Positions 24,060 through 33,271 of a stretch of DNA of 34,062 nucleotides are shown here, piece by piece. The position numbers were made by a program, and so were the translations under genes. The DNA comes from S012-113 sp965368405 (GTDB lineage: Bacteria; Bacteroidota; Bacteroidia; Cytophagales; Cyclobacteriaceae). The stretch covers positions 1 through 34,062 of the forward strand of contig CBDUMS010000031.1 of assembly GCA_965368405.1 (NCBI GenBank), written 5' to 3'. The notes under the pieces were generated by a model, which made no database searches, was not told where the DNA came from, and was given only the letters and a program-made list of their open reading frames with translations. How positions within the stretch are numbered: position 1 is the first letter of the stretch; every line of letters begins with the position of its first letter.

Positions 24060-24842
24060 ATGATTGTAGAATCGCTTTTTGAATATCCTGTAAAAGGCTT
24101 AAGAGGTGCGAAAATACCTTGCGCAACCGTTAATCCTCGCGGGCTAAATAATGATAGAAGATGGATGATTGTTGATTCTTCGAACTCTTTTATAAGTCAG
24201 CGGCAGTTTCCTATATTAACACAACTCAATCCAATTGTGGAGGAAGTCTTAACCATCGCTAAGGTCGATGCCGATGATTATATATCTGTACCTTTTAGTG
24301 ACTTTCAGAGGGTAGAAGAAGTAGAAGTATGGGGTCAGGTGGTGCGAGCACGTGCTTCTAAAAAGGAGGTAGATGATTGGCTCTCGAACCAAATTGGGCA
24401 GAGCGTAAAACTGGTTTACATGCACGATGATGACACCCGTGTTATTTCCTCTTCTACAAATGGTGCTATTGTAAGCTTTGCTGATGGTTATCCTGTACTA
24501 TTAACTGGTTCAGCTTCGCTTCAAGATCTGAATGACAGGCTCAGTACAAAGATTGGGATTGATCGCTTTAGGACTAATATTCATGTAGGTACTCAAACAG
24601 CTTTTGAGGAAGAAGAGTGGAGAAGAATAAAGATAGGAGATGTCTATTTTCAGGTAGCGAAGAAATGTGCCCGTTGTCCTGTGATTAATATTGAACAGGA
24701 TTCCGGTAGAAGTACAAAGGAAACCCTCAAAACATTAAGCAGTTATCGCAAGAAAGACAATAAAGTGAACTTTGGGATCAACTTAATTCCTGAGAATAAC
24801 GGAATTATTCATCAAAACGATGTTCTTGAAGTTCTTTCCTAA
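24060..24842 (+). CDS. MOSC domain-containing protein (YcbX/mARC-like)
   Basis: A 260-aa protein with the MOSC N-terminal beta-barrel (VESLFEYPVKGLRGAKIPCA, GLNNDRRWMIVDSSNSFISQ) and the MOSC domain from about residue 110, with FADGYPVLLTGSASLQDLN, RFRTNIHVG and the molybdenum-cofactor-type Cys in KKCARCPVINIEQDSG (about 205-220). Relatives (YcbX, mARC) bind the molybdenum cofactor and reduce N-hydroxylated compounds; YcbX also has a ferredoxin domain, which is absent here. The redox partner is unknown. Its stop overlaps the stop of the convergent ABC transporter gene by 4 bases. Confidence 0.9.
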   Translation: MIVESLFEYPVKGLRGAKIPCATVNPRGLNNDRRWMIVDSSNSFISQRQFPILTQLNPIVEEVLTIAKVDADDYISVPFSDFQRVEEVEVWGQVVRARASKKEVDDWLSNQIGQSVKLVYMHDDDTRVISSSTNGAIVSFADGYPVLLTGSASLQDLNDRLSTKIGIDRFRTNIHVGTQTAFEEEEWRRIKIGDVYFQVAKKCARCPVINIEQDSGRSTKETLKTLSSYRKKDNKVNFGINLIPENNGIIHQNDVLEVLS

Positions 24843-27800
24843 GGCTTTTTATCAAAGATTTTACTTAGTTTTTTAAGCCCGTCGTTGTACAGAGTTAGCG
24901 CTAAAAGCCCTGTCATAAACCAAATGACCAAAATATTAAAATAAGTAGTTGGCAGTGTTGCGCCAAGAAAATGTTTGATAGGAACATATAAAGGTGCACG
25001 ATAGTCGAAAATATTCCCTGGCTTATAATGGATATCATAAATAGGGTCTGACAGTCTATGGAGTTCGTTACGCTTATTGACAATCCTTTTCAGGGAGCCA
25101 CCATTGGTTACCGTTTGCGCAACAACATCATTTCTATGATTCGTTTTTAATTCATCATATGTACCATCGTCAATTAAGGAAGATGTAATAATATCCTTTT
25201 TACTAATTGCGGCCTGCTGTTTTTGCAGACTGTAGTTTCGATAAATGTCTAAAAACTCCAAGGTTTGGTTCAAAACCTCTTCATTAATAGCAGTTGGTGT
25301 TATCTTGTTTGCTACTGCCAGTTTATCCCGGCCAACTTTATTCAACAGTTTTTGGACCTCGTTTTGAACAGTTTTGAGTTTATCGGCTGCATCTGCATCT
25401 AAAGGGCTCTTTTTCGCAAGTTCGAAACCTTCTTTCAGCATCGTTTCGAGGGTAGGTAGCAAATAGACCGTACTATACCTATTATTGGCAATTTCTTGAT
25501 CGACCAAATAGTACTTCGATTCGAATTCGTTATTAACAAATTGATTTACGAGTGCTCCTTCGAGTGCCCAACGAGATACCATCAAATCGCCAATTATAGG
25601 CACGTCGACTTCGTTTCTAATGGCTTTATTAAGTTGGTCGAACTTAACCACTACACCACTCAACAATAACTGCGGAATAAGAAGGAATGGGATTAAAATA
25701 TATACGGTAACCACAGAATTCATTGTGGCGGATATATTTAATGCCAGTAAATTGGCAAATGCCGATGTTGAAAATAGTATTAGCCAGAAAGTGAAGAACA
25801 TTCCTTCAATACCCAAAAGACTGTTGCCGATAAGTACAAATAAGAAAGTTTGAATTGCTGAAATGGCAAACTGAGTGATGATTTTTGAAGTGAGGTAACT
25901 CGACTTACTTAAGTTTAGGAAACTCTCCCTTTTCAGGATTTTCTTGTCTTTTATAATTTCTTCTGCACTAACGGTCAGCCCCATAAAAAGTGCTACAATA
26001 ATACTCATGAAGAGGTACGACGGTATATTCTGGTTCTTCTGAAACATGTACTCTGCCGTAGGGGAGTAACGCACGAAAAAGGCTAGGACAAGTGCCAGAA
26101 CGGGGGCTTCCAGCAGGTTGATCAAGACATATTGGCGATTGGTGAGTTTCGCAAGCAAATCGCGAATCACAAATATTTTTGTCTGATTCCATGTTGAAGG
26201 AATTTTCAAGGTCGATTCCGGCTTGTCGTCCGAAATGGCAATAGGCAACTGTTTTAGATTGGATTCATAATATCTATTCCATTGCTCAGGTTTTACCTTT
26301 CGGTCGTTCGTTACATTACCATATTCATCAACAATTCTTGATTCTATGATATCAAAAACTTGCTCGGGATTTACATTACCACAGTAAGTACATTCGCCCT
26401 GATCGCTCTCGAGCAATTTGGCAACCTCGCGAAAGTAAATGATCGACTCAACAGGATCACCGTAAAATATTTGATAACCGCCGGTATCGAGTACCAATAA
26501 CTTATCAAACATTTTAAATATCTGAGAGGATGGTTGGTGGATTACCACAAAAACGATCTTGCCATTTAAGGATAGATCTTTCAACAGATCCATAATGTTT
26601 TCAGAATCTCTGGACGATAAGCCTGATGTTGGCTCATCGACGTAAAGAATGCTTGGCTCACGGATTAGTTCAAGGGCAATGTTTACACGCTTTCGCTGGC
26701 CACCACTAATCACTTTTTCGAGTGGCGAACCAACCTGAAGGTCTTTTATATCTTGTAATCCGAGATTCGCAAGTGTTTTAATAACTAACGCATCGATTTC
26801 CGGCTCTGTCATATTATTGAAACAGAGTTTTGCTGCATAGAACAGGTTTTGGTATACGGTAAGCTGGTCGAACAGCAGGTCGTCTTGCGGTACAAAGCCA
26901 ATCACACCTTCAATAAATTCGGGGTTGGCATGTATGTCTACGCCATTCAGTAAAACCTTGCCTTCTGTGGGTTTGTCTCTTCCATTAAGGACATTGAGTA
27001 GGGTGGACTTGCCGGCACCGCTGGCGCCCATAATCCCCATGAGTTTGCCCGAATTTTCGGCAAAATGGACTTTCCGAAGTCCCATATGGCCATTCTTGAA
27101 GGTATACCCAATATCTTTTACCTCTAAGGATAGCTTCTGGAAGTCGCGATGTGCCTGAAACTTAGAGATTATATCAGTGTAATAAATGGTGTCGAAATTA
27201 CCGCGTATAGAACTCCCAGAAGGAAAGGCCTTTATGTGGTTTTCGGGAAGTACCGTTCCATTAACATAAACATTGTTTCGGCCAATGATCTTTATAAAAT
27301 AGGAGTTACTCTGAGGTATATGTATTACGCCAATGAATCCATCGATGCCATCGCGCTGCACATGGTGAAATTTATTTGTGCCTTCATAATCGTTACTATC
27401 GATTATTAGAATATTGGCATTATCTAATTGCCCAGGAGAACGGCCTTGCACAAACATATTTATTGATGCTTGCTCATTATTATCAACATGGAAGTTTTCG
27501 CGAATTAATTCAATGAGCTCTAGTTCACGATCGGAAATAATACCATCTGCTAACATTATAGCAGTAAGCTGTACCAAAGCGGCTATTTTTTGATGCCTGG
27601 TTAATTCTTGATTTAGCTCAGTACATAGGTCAGCGATATGTTGTTCATCGCTAATGTTTCGATCCTCGCGCATAAGCTCTTCCGCCTCTTTATCGAAAAG
27701 ATCCATATACTCGGCTACCAGATCGTCGTTAAGTACATTCCGCAGCACTAGTCGTACTTTCTCGCGCTCGTCTTCGGTAACGTCGTCCTCCTTGGCAATA

Positions 27801-27844
27801 ATTGCAAAGAGTCTTATCAGTGCTTCAACTAGGGCCTTGCTCAT
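24839..27844 (-). CDS. ABCG-type ABC transporter with TerB-like and FHA-like N-terminal regions
   Basis: A 1001-aa half transporter. Regions in order: 1-135 helical, TerB/tellurite-resistance-like (acidic LFAIIAKEDDVTEDERE and LTAIMLADGIISDRELEL repeats); about 140-230 beta-rich, FHA-like (IKIIGRNNVYVNG); ABC ATPase about 235-480 with Walker A GASGAGKST (273-281), Q-loop, signature VISGGQRKRVNIALEL (about 378-393), Walker B ILYVDEPTSGLSSRD (399-413), H-loop His436; Cys pair in GECTYCGN (482-490); then about five transmembrane helices at 572-735, a large extracytoplasmic loop of about 220 residues, and a last helix at about 962-984. The FHA-like region suggests control by phosphopeptide binding (inference). 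The substrate is unknown. A lipoprotein gene lies 76 bases upstream, beyond a terminator. Confidence 0.87.
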   Translation of the reverse strand: MSKALVEALIRLFAIIAKEDDVTEDEREKVRLVLRNVLNDDLVAEYMDLFDKEAEELMREDRNISDEQHIADLCTELNQELTRHQKIAALVQLTAIMLADGIISDRELELIELIRENFHVDNNEQASINMFVQGRSPGQLDNANILIIDSNDYEGTNKFHHVQRDGIDGFIGVIHIPQSNSYFIKIIGRNNVYVNGTVLPENHIKAFPSGSSIRGNFDTIYYTDIISKFQAHRDFQKLSLEVKDIGYTFKNGHMGLRKVHFAENSGKLMGIMGASGAGKSTLLNVLNGRDKPTEGKVLLNGVDIHANPEFIEGVIGFVPQDDLLFDQLTVYQNLFYAAKLCFNNMTEPEIDALVIKTLANLGLQDIKDLQVGSPLEKVISGGQRKRVNIALELIREPSILYVDEPTSGLSSRDSENIMDLLKDLSLNGKIVFVVIHQPSSQIFKMFDKLLVLDTGGYQIFYGDPVESIIYFREVAKLLESDQGECTYCGNVNPEQVFDIIESRIVDEYGNVTNDRKVKPEQWNRYYESNLKQLPIAISDDKPESTLKIPSTWNQTKIFVIRDLLAKLTNRQYVLINLLEAPVLALVLAFFVRYSPTAEYMFQKNQNIPSYLFMSIIVALFMGLTVSAEEIIKDKKILKRESFLNLSKSSYLTSKIITQFAISAIQTFLFVLIGNSLLGIEGMFFTFWLILFSTSAFANLLALNISATMNSVVTVYILIPFLLIPQLLLSGVVVKFDQLNKAIRNEVDVPIIGDLMVSRWALEGALVNQFVNNEFESKYYLVDQEIANNRYSTVYLLPTLETMLKEGFELAKKSPLDADAADKLKTVQNEVQKLLNKVGRDKLAVANKITPTAINEEVLNQTLEFLDIYRNYSLQKQQAAISKKDIITSSLIDDGTYDELKTNHRNDVVAQTVTNGGSLKRIVNKRNELHRLSDPIYDIHYKPGNIFDYRAPLYVPIKHFLGATLPTTYFNILVIWFMTGLLALTLYNDGLKKLSKIFDKKP

Positions 27845-27873
27845 AATAAATTAGGTTTATCTCCCGAAAATAA

Positions 27874-27903
27874 AAAAAGGCTGTTTGAAGAAACAGCCTT
27901 TTT
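27874..27903. terminator. bidirectional rho-independent terminator hairpin
   Basis: A perfect inverted repeat: the left arm AAAAAGGCTGTTT (27874-27886) pairs with AAACAGCCTTTTT (27891-27903) around a GAAG loop. A/T tracts on both sides allow termination in either direction. On the minus strand it follows the lipoprotein gene (stop at 27921) and precedes the ABC transporter start (27844). Confidence 0.85.
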
Positions 27904-27920
27904 ATGAATTTCGGTAAAAA

Positions 27921-28814
27921 TTATTGAATAATGTCGCTCCGCATTTTATTTACTGTGCCTGTTATTTCAACAAGCGTTTCGTCGGAGAGCATAAGATCAG
28001 CACGGCTGTTTTTAATCTGATCTTCCATATTTAAGGCAGAATAGTTTCCTTGTAATGAAACTAAGTCCGCTCGGATTTGTTTTGTCAAATCATCTGGAGG
28101 AAGAGAATCAATTAATTTGATCAATTCACCTACAGATTTTTCCTGATCTAGAATAAGCTTAATTACAGGTGTTAATATGAGATTTCTTGCGTCATCAGGT
28201 AGAAGATCTTTAGGGTAGGTTCTTACTAATTCAGTTGATACATAAAGACCTTCAACAAAACTACCGGTGGTAACCAAGGCAGCAACTCTGTTTCGAGCTT
28301 CTGTTTTTAGGTATTGGTCAACGTTCTCAATTGCTCCATTGATTATCTTATAAAGCGAATCTTTTTCATCAATATTAGACTCAAAACGTTCTAGAACAAC
28401 TTGGTCAACGGCATCCACAACGCCAAGGTGATCGGCTAATTGCTTGGCAACTTGAAGGTAATCAAGTGCTTCTTGAGTTTGTTCGTAAGAACTTAGGTAA
28501 CCGATATCTGCAGCATAGATACCAAGGTTCATAGCGGCTTTATCGAATGTCGACAAATATTTGTCCGCCGAGCCTTTGTCATTTACTAACGACATATTGA
28601 AATCGGCACCTGTTGCTTGTAAGAGGTAAGGTAGTTCAGCAGGAGAAGGGATGTTAACGATAACACCTTCTATATTTTCCTTCAGGCTTTCTTTTGCTGC
28701 ATCAAATTCCGCAGACTCGTCTTCTGAGGTCTCTTTATTACCGCCACATGCAATAAAAACACCCATGGAAAGGACCATAAGTATTTGTAGTAAACTTATT
28801 TTTCGGTTAAGCAT
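27921..28814 (-). CDS. conserved lipoprotein of unknown function
   Basis: A 297-aa protein with a lipoprotein signal (lipobox FIAC, Cys23) followed by GGNKETSEDESAEFD, an acidic linker. The rest is helical and includes IPSPAELPYLLQATGADFN and DKAAMNLGIYAADIGYLSSY, a set of phrases I associate with a Bacteroidota-specific lipoprotein family without known function. No repeats or catalytic motif. It is separated from the downstream ABC transporter by a terminator, so it is transcribed alone. Promoter: TATTTTTG (minus) 32 bases upstream of its ATG. Confidence 0.78.
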   Translation of the reverse strand: MLNRKISLLQILMVLSMGVFIACGGNKETSEDESAEFDAAKESLKENIEGVIVNIPSPAELPYLLQATGADFNMSLVNDKGSADKYLSTFDKAAMNLGIYAADIGYLSSYEQTQEALDYLQVAKQLADHLGVVDAVDQVVLERFESNIDEKDSLYKIINGAIENVDQYLKTEARNRVAALVTTGSFVEGLYVSTELVRTYPKDLLPDDARNLILTPVIKLILDQEKSVGELIKLIDSLPPDDLTKQIRADLVSLQGNYSALNMEDQIKNSRADLMLSDETLVEITGTVNKMRSDIIQ

Positions 28815-28846
28815 AGTTATTATTTTAATTTTTTGTCAAGTTTAAC

Positions 28847-28854
28847 CAAAAATA
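28847..28854 (-). promoter_or_regulatory. -7 promoter element of the lipoprotein gene
   Basis: The minus strand reads TATTTTTG, an exact TAnnTTTG match, 32 bases before ATG 28814. No clear -33 box. Confidence 0.45.
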
Positions 28855-28914
28855 GCTTTAATCCCATATCTCGTATGAAATTGATCGAATAATTGCGCTT
28901 AAATTTTCGCTATG

Positions 28915-31245
28915 CTATACTTCAATCTTTTCTTGCCAACTATCGATATAAGTTTCTTCCTGCCCTGCATAAACAGCGATATCTTCATCACCTATTCGTA
29001 TATCGATATTCTGGTCGGATTTATTCTGAATAACAGTCTTCGTTTTTGAGATAGCTATTTTTAAAACAACTCCGCGATAAACGATTCTAAATGAATAGGC
29101 ATCCCAAGTTTTAGGTAAAGAGGGCTGTAGTATAAGTTTATGATCTCTTACCCTCAATCCGGCAAATCCTTCTACAATAGACATCCATGTACCTCCCATA
29201 GAAGTGATGTGTAAGCCGTCGTTTGTATCGGAATTATAATCATCAAGATCAAGACGTGCAGTTCGAAGATACATATCGTAAGCGACATCTCTATCTCCAA
29301 TAGAATTGGCTAAAATACAATGTATACTAGCGGATAATGAAGATTCATGCACGGTTAAAGGCTCATAGAACCTAAAATTACGCTCAATTGTATCTTTATC
29401 ATATTCATCCTCGAGCATATAAATTCCCTGAAGTACATCTGCTTGTTTGATATAACAAGACCTAAGTATTCTATCCCATGACCATTTTTTGTGAATCGGT
29501 CGTTCTGATAAAGGCAATTCAGATACTGGGATTAGTTCTTTGTCTAAAAAACCATCTTGCTGCAAAAACACACACTTATCTTCATCATAAGGCAAGTATA
29601 TATTTTTGATAACGTCTTCCCATCTTGTAATTTCTTCATCGGCATTAAATGATACTGCAGCCAATATTTCATTGAGCCTGGATTGGTTGGTTTTAGAGAG
29701 CCAGTCTATCTGTTCCAAAGTATAGCGTAATGTCCATTGCGCAATGGTATTAGTGTACCAGTTGTTATTAACATTATTCTCATATTCATTTGGGCCAGTT
29801 ACGCCTAACATTACATAGGCGCCTTTTTGTTCAGAATACGATACACGTTGTGACCAGAACCGCGATATTCCTATTAAAACTTCCAGGCCGAATTCCTCAA
29901 TCACCTGATGGTCATTAGTGTAGTTTATATAATTATATATAGCGTACGCTATTGCACCGTTCCGATGGATTTCTTCGAAGGTAATTTCCCACTCGTTGTG
30001 GCATTCCTCCCCATTAATAGTAACCATTGGGTAGAGGGCGGCGCCATGTTTAAAGCCTAATTTAGCCGCGTTTTCAATTGCTTTAGGCAGGTGCTCATAT
30101 CGATATTTTAGCAAGTTTCTTGCTACCTCTTTATCAGCAGTACGCAGGTAAAAAGGTAAACAGTACGCCTCGGTGTCCCAGTAGGTAACGCCGCCATATT
30201 TTTCACCGGTAAACCCTTTTGGTCCGATATTAAGGCGGGGATCATCGCCAATATAAGTTTGATAAAGCTGAAAAATGTTATAGCGAATTGCTTGTTGTGC
30301 AGATAAGTCACCTTCAATTACAATATCACTTTCCTGCCATTTATGATGCCATTTTGTTGCATGCTCGGCCAAAAGGTTCTCGAAACTTATTTCCGATAGA
30401 GCAACAGCATCACTTTTCGATAGTTCTGTTAGCTCTTCTGCAACAGAATAAAGCGAAACCTGGATAGATACATATTTTTGAATATTGATGGCTTCATCAA
30501 CCTTGGCCTCAATTTCATACTTTTGTGATGCAAAACATGGCTGGGTTGTTGTAGAGCTACAGGTAATAGGGCGGGAGCCGGCAGCGACATGTGTAACGGC
30601 GCCTGCTGCTACTTGAAAGTTGGTCTTTTTGGTAGCTTGTTGGACGGAAAGAATTTCATTGCTTGCATATTGCTCAACTTCAGTCCAGAAAACCTCATCA
30701 TAATTTGAATCTTCGTTGGTCACATTTCCATTGAGATAGGATTCAATTTCTACATGGGCTGATGCACTCAGGGGTGTAATAGTAAAATCTATTGCGCCAG
30801 CTTCCTGGCGTGCAATGCTCGTAAATCGCTTCGAATTTAATGAAAAACGTTTACCGCTTGCCGTACTAAATTCAACCTCTCGAATTAACAGGCCGTCTTT
30901 CATATTAAGTCGGCGCTCAAACTTGTGAATTATAGATTGAGCAAGGTCGAGATCCTGGCCATCAATAGTAATATTTAAGCCTATCCAATTAATTGAATTT
31001 ACTACTTTGGCAAAATATTCCGGGTAACCGTTTTTCCACCAACCAACACGTGTTTTGTCTGGGTAATAAACACCGGCTATATACGATCCTTGAAGGCTGT
31101 CTCCTGTGTATTTTTCCTCGAAGTTTGCTCGCTGACCCATTCGGCCATTGCCAATACTGAAGATACTTTCAGAAATACGATTGAACTCGGGAACGAACCC
31201 TTTTTCAATAATCTGCCATTCATCTTTAAGAATGTAATCTTTCAT
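28915..31245 (-). CDS. mapA: maltose phosphorylase (glycoside hydrolase family 65)
   Basis: A 776-aa cytoplasmic GH65 enzyme. It splits maltose with phosphate into glucose and beta-D-glucose-1-phosphate with inversion. The catalytic acid lies in VTGPNEYENNVNNNWYTN: Glu487, the same number as in the Lactobacillus brevis enzyme. The substrate-pocket segments YWDTEAYCLPFYL and KWSWDRILRSCY, and the phosphate-site HESSLSASIH are present. Kojibiose, nigerose or trehalose phosphorylases share the fold, but the neighbouring amylase, sugar transporter and beta-phosphoglucomutase genes make maltose most likely. It is the last gene of the operon, 11 bases after pgmB. Confidence 0.9.
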   Translation of the reverse strand: MKDYILKDEWQIIEKGFVPEFNRISESIFSIGNGRMGQRANFEEKYTGDSLQGSYIAGVYYPDKTRVGWWKNGYPEYFAKVVNSINWIGLNITIDGQDLDLAQSIIHKFERRLNMKDGLLIREVEFSTASGKRFSLNSKRFTSIARQEAGAIDFTITPLSASAHVEIESYLNGNVTNEDSNYDEVFWTEVEQYASNEILSVQQATKKTNFQVAAGAVTHVAAGSRPITCSSTTTQPCFASQKYEIEAKVDEAINIQKYVSIQVSLYSVAEELTELSKSDAVALSEISFENLLAEHATKWHHKWQESDIVIEGDLSAQQAIRYNIFQLYQTYIGDDPRLNIGPKGFTGEKYGGVTYWDTEAYCLPFYLRTADKEVARNLLKYRYEHLPKAIENAAKLGFKHGAALYPMVTINGEECHNEWEITFEEIHRNGAIAYAIYNYINYTNDHQVIEEFGLEVLIGISRFWSQRVSYSEQKGAYVMLGVTGPNEYENNVNNNWYTNTIAQWTLRYTLEQIDWLSKTNQSRLNEILAAVSFNADEEITRWEDVIKNIYLPYDEDKCVFLQQDGFLDKELIPVSELPLSERPIHKKWSWDRILRSCYIKQADVLQGIYMLEDEYDKDTIERNFRFYEPLTVHESSLSASIHCILANSIGDRDVAYDMYLRTARLDLDDYNSDTNDGLHITSMGGTWMSIVEGFAGLRVRDHKLILQPSLPKTWDAYSFRIVYRGVVLKIAISKTKTVIQNKSDQNIDIRIGDEDIAVYAGQEETYIDSWQEKIEV

Positions 31246-31256
31246 TCTTTTGTTTT

Positions 31257-31904
31257 TTATTTCAGTTTTAAAACTTGCTCCACGGAAATATCATGAAGTC
31301 CTTTTACTACAATATCTGCTCTATTTAGCAGACTCTGTGATCCAATACCAACACATTTCATCTTAGCATTTATAGCCGCTTCTATACCTGCCTGAGCATC
31401 TTCGAATACGACACAGTCTTCAGCAGGAACCATTAATAGTTGGGCACCTTTTAAGAAAACCTCCGGATCTGGTTTAGCCTTAGATACTTCATTTCCACTA
31501 ACGATAGCATCGAAGTACGCGCTGATCTCTAATCGATCTAGTATAGTTTGAGCATTTTTGCTCGCGGATCCCAAGGCAATTCCTATGCTCTTGTTCCTAG
31601 CATCCATGATAAAATCTAGTGCACCGGGCAAGATCTCATCTGCTTTCATTTTAAGAATATAGTCCACATACCACTCATTTTTTCGAGTAGCCAATGCAAT
31701 CTTTTCTTCTTCGGATATCTGCCGATTAGCTAAACCAAGAACTATGTCTAAGGATGCCATTCTGCTTACCCCTTTAAGCAATTCATTGTCCTCAAGTGTA
31801 AATGGGATATTTAGCTCATCAGCCAGTCTTTTCCATGCCAAAAAATGATATTTAGCTGTGTCTACTATCACTCCGTCCAAATCAAATAGAAATCCTTTAA
31901 TCAT
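31257..31904 (-). CDS. pgmB: beta-phosphoglucomutase
   Basis: A 215-aa HAD-superfamily enzyme that converts beta-glucose-1-phosphate to glucose-6-phosphate. The N terminus GFLFDLDGVIVDTAKYHFLA holds nucleophile Asp8 and acid/base Asp10, with the cap-domain GVSRMASLDIVL, then LGSASKNA (motif II), KAKPDPEVFL (motif III Lys) and VFEDAQAGIEAA (motif IV acids), closely resembling the Lactococcus enzyme. It directly processes the product of the maltose phosphorylase encoded 11 bases downstream. It overlaps the transporter gene by 4 bases (ATGA). Confidence 0.95.
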   Translation of the reverse strand: MIKGFLFDLDGVIVDTAKYHFLAWKRLADELNIPFTLEDNELLKGVSRMASLDIVLGLANRQISEEEKIALATRKNEWYVDYILKMKADEILPGALDFIMDARNKSIGIALGSASKNAQTILDRLEISAYFDAIVSGNEVSKAKPDPEVFLKGAQLLMVPAEDCVVFEDAQAGIEAAINAKMKCVGIGSQSLLNRADIVVKGLHDISVEQVLKLK

Positions 31905-33271
31905 GATGCAGGTTGGTCTTTATCAATAATTTCATCAACATCATTCACCCGACTAACAAGTAAAGCAGCGATAATAAAGGATATGCCACTTGTAACCAGT
32001 GCCCACACAGGGTTATTTCCATAGAGGTATTTCACCATTGGCCCTCCGATTAAGGCATTTATTATCTGAGGAATTACTATAAAAAAATTGAAGATTCCCA
32101 TATAAACGCCCATCTTCTTGGCCGGGATCGACCCAGCGAGAATTGCGTATGGCATGGCTAAAATACTTGCCCAAGCCACACCAACACCAAACATCGATGC
32201 TATTAACCAATACTCGTTAGGCGCAAAATAGATGCTAATTAATCCAAGGCCTCCAATGATGAGTGCGATCTCGTGGGTCTTTTTGCGGCCGAATTTTTTC
32301 GCAATAGCTGGCAAAAAGAATGCAAAGATGGCAGAAATGGCATTATAAACACCAAAGAGAACACCAACCCAATCACCGGCATCCTGGTACAATTCACTTG
32401 AAGAATCGGTTAAGGGTAGACCATAAATATGATGCGCTACAGCCGGTGTGGTAAACACCCACATACCAAATAACCCGAACCATGAGAAAAACTGCACAAA
32501 GCTTAATTGTCTCATAGTTGTTGGCATATTCTTGAAGTCACTAAAAATATTTAATAGACTAGCCTTTTCTTCAGGTTCCTCGACTACAGGTTGAGCCTCT
32601 GTTGAATCAAATGATGCCAATTCCTCCGGGCTGTATTCCTTGGTTGAGATTACGGTGATTAATATAGTAATCAGCAAAACACTAGCGCCGATAATGAATG
32701 ACAAGAGTAAGTGCAAGGGTACATCACCAACTACTGCTCTATTGCTTATTCCAATCCAATTCGATAGAACATAGGGTAGCCATGACCCGATAACAGCTCC
32801 AATTCCGATAAGGACAGTTTGAATACTAAACCCAAGGGTACGTTGGTCGGAGGGAAGCATGTCTGCTACAAGGGCCCGAAATGGCTCCCTCGCGATATTA
32901 AAAGATGCATCCATAATAAAAAGCATGCCTGCACCAACATATAAGGCGGGCAAATATGCAACAAACATGCTTGAATTAGGCATTAATATAAGGCCAGCAG
33001 CAGCTAGTATTGCCCCGGTAAGAAAGAAAGGTCGTCTTCTGCCGAGGCGTGTCCAGGTTTGATCACTATAATGGCCAATTATCGGCTGAACAAAGAATCC
33101 AGTTAGAGGGGCCACAATCCAAAACCATGAAAGCTCATGGACGTCGGCTCCAAAAATTGTTAGGATGCGACTTGCATTGGCATTTTGGAGCGCAAAGCCC
33201 ATCTGGATTCCAAGAAAGCCGAAGCTCATGTTCCAGATATCTAGTTTTGAAAGTTTCGGTTTACGGTTCAT
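31901..33271 (-). CDS. MFS sugar transporter (maltose/sucrose, SLC45/GPH-like)
   Basis: A 456-aa inner-membrane protein with about 12 hydrophobic helices and a hydrophilic central loop (about 215-240, KEYSPEELASFDSTEAQPVV). The SLC45/SUT-like signature GHYSDQTWTRLGRRRPFFLTGA occurs after helix 2, and IAREPFRALVADMLPSDQR after helix 4. Members import sucrose or maltose with protons. Its place between amylase and beta-phosphoglucomutase/maltose phosphorylase genes, with 4-base overlaps on both sides, makes maltose or maltodextrin the likely substrate. Confidence 0.9.
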   Translation of the reverse strand: MNRKPKLSKLDIWNMSFGFLGIQMGFALQNANASRILTIFGADVHELSWFWIVAPLTGFFVQPIIGHYSDQTWTRLGRRRPFFLTGAILAAAGLILMPNSSMFVAYLPALYVGAGMLFIMDASFNIAREPFRALVADMLPSDQRTLGFSIQTVLIGIGAVIGSWLPYVLSNWIGISNRAVVGDVPLHLLLSFIIGASVLLITILITVISTKEYSPEELASFDSTEAQPVVEEPEEKASLLNIFSDFKNMPTTMRQLSFVQFFSWFGLFGMWVFTTPAVAHHIYGLPLTDSSSELYQDAGDWVGVLFGVYNAISAIFAFFLPAIAKKFGRKKTHEIALIIGGLGLISIYFAPNEYWLIASMFGVGVAWASILAMPYAILAGSIPAKKMGVYMGIFNFFIVIPQIINALIGGPMVKYLYGNNPVWALVTSGISFIIAALLVSRVNDVDEIIDKDQPAS

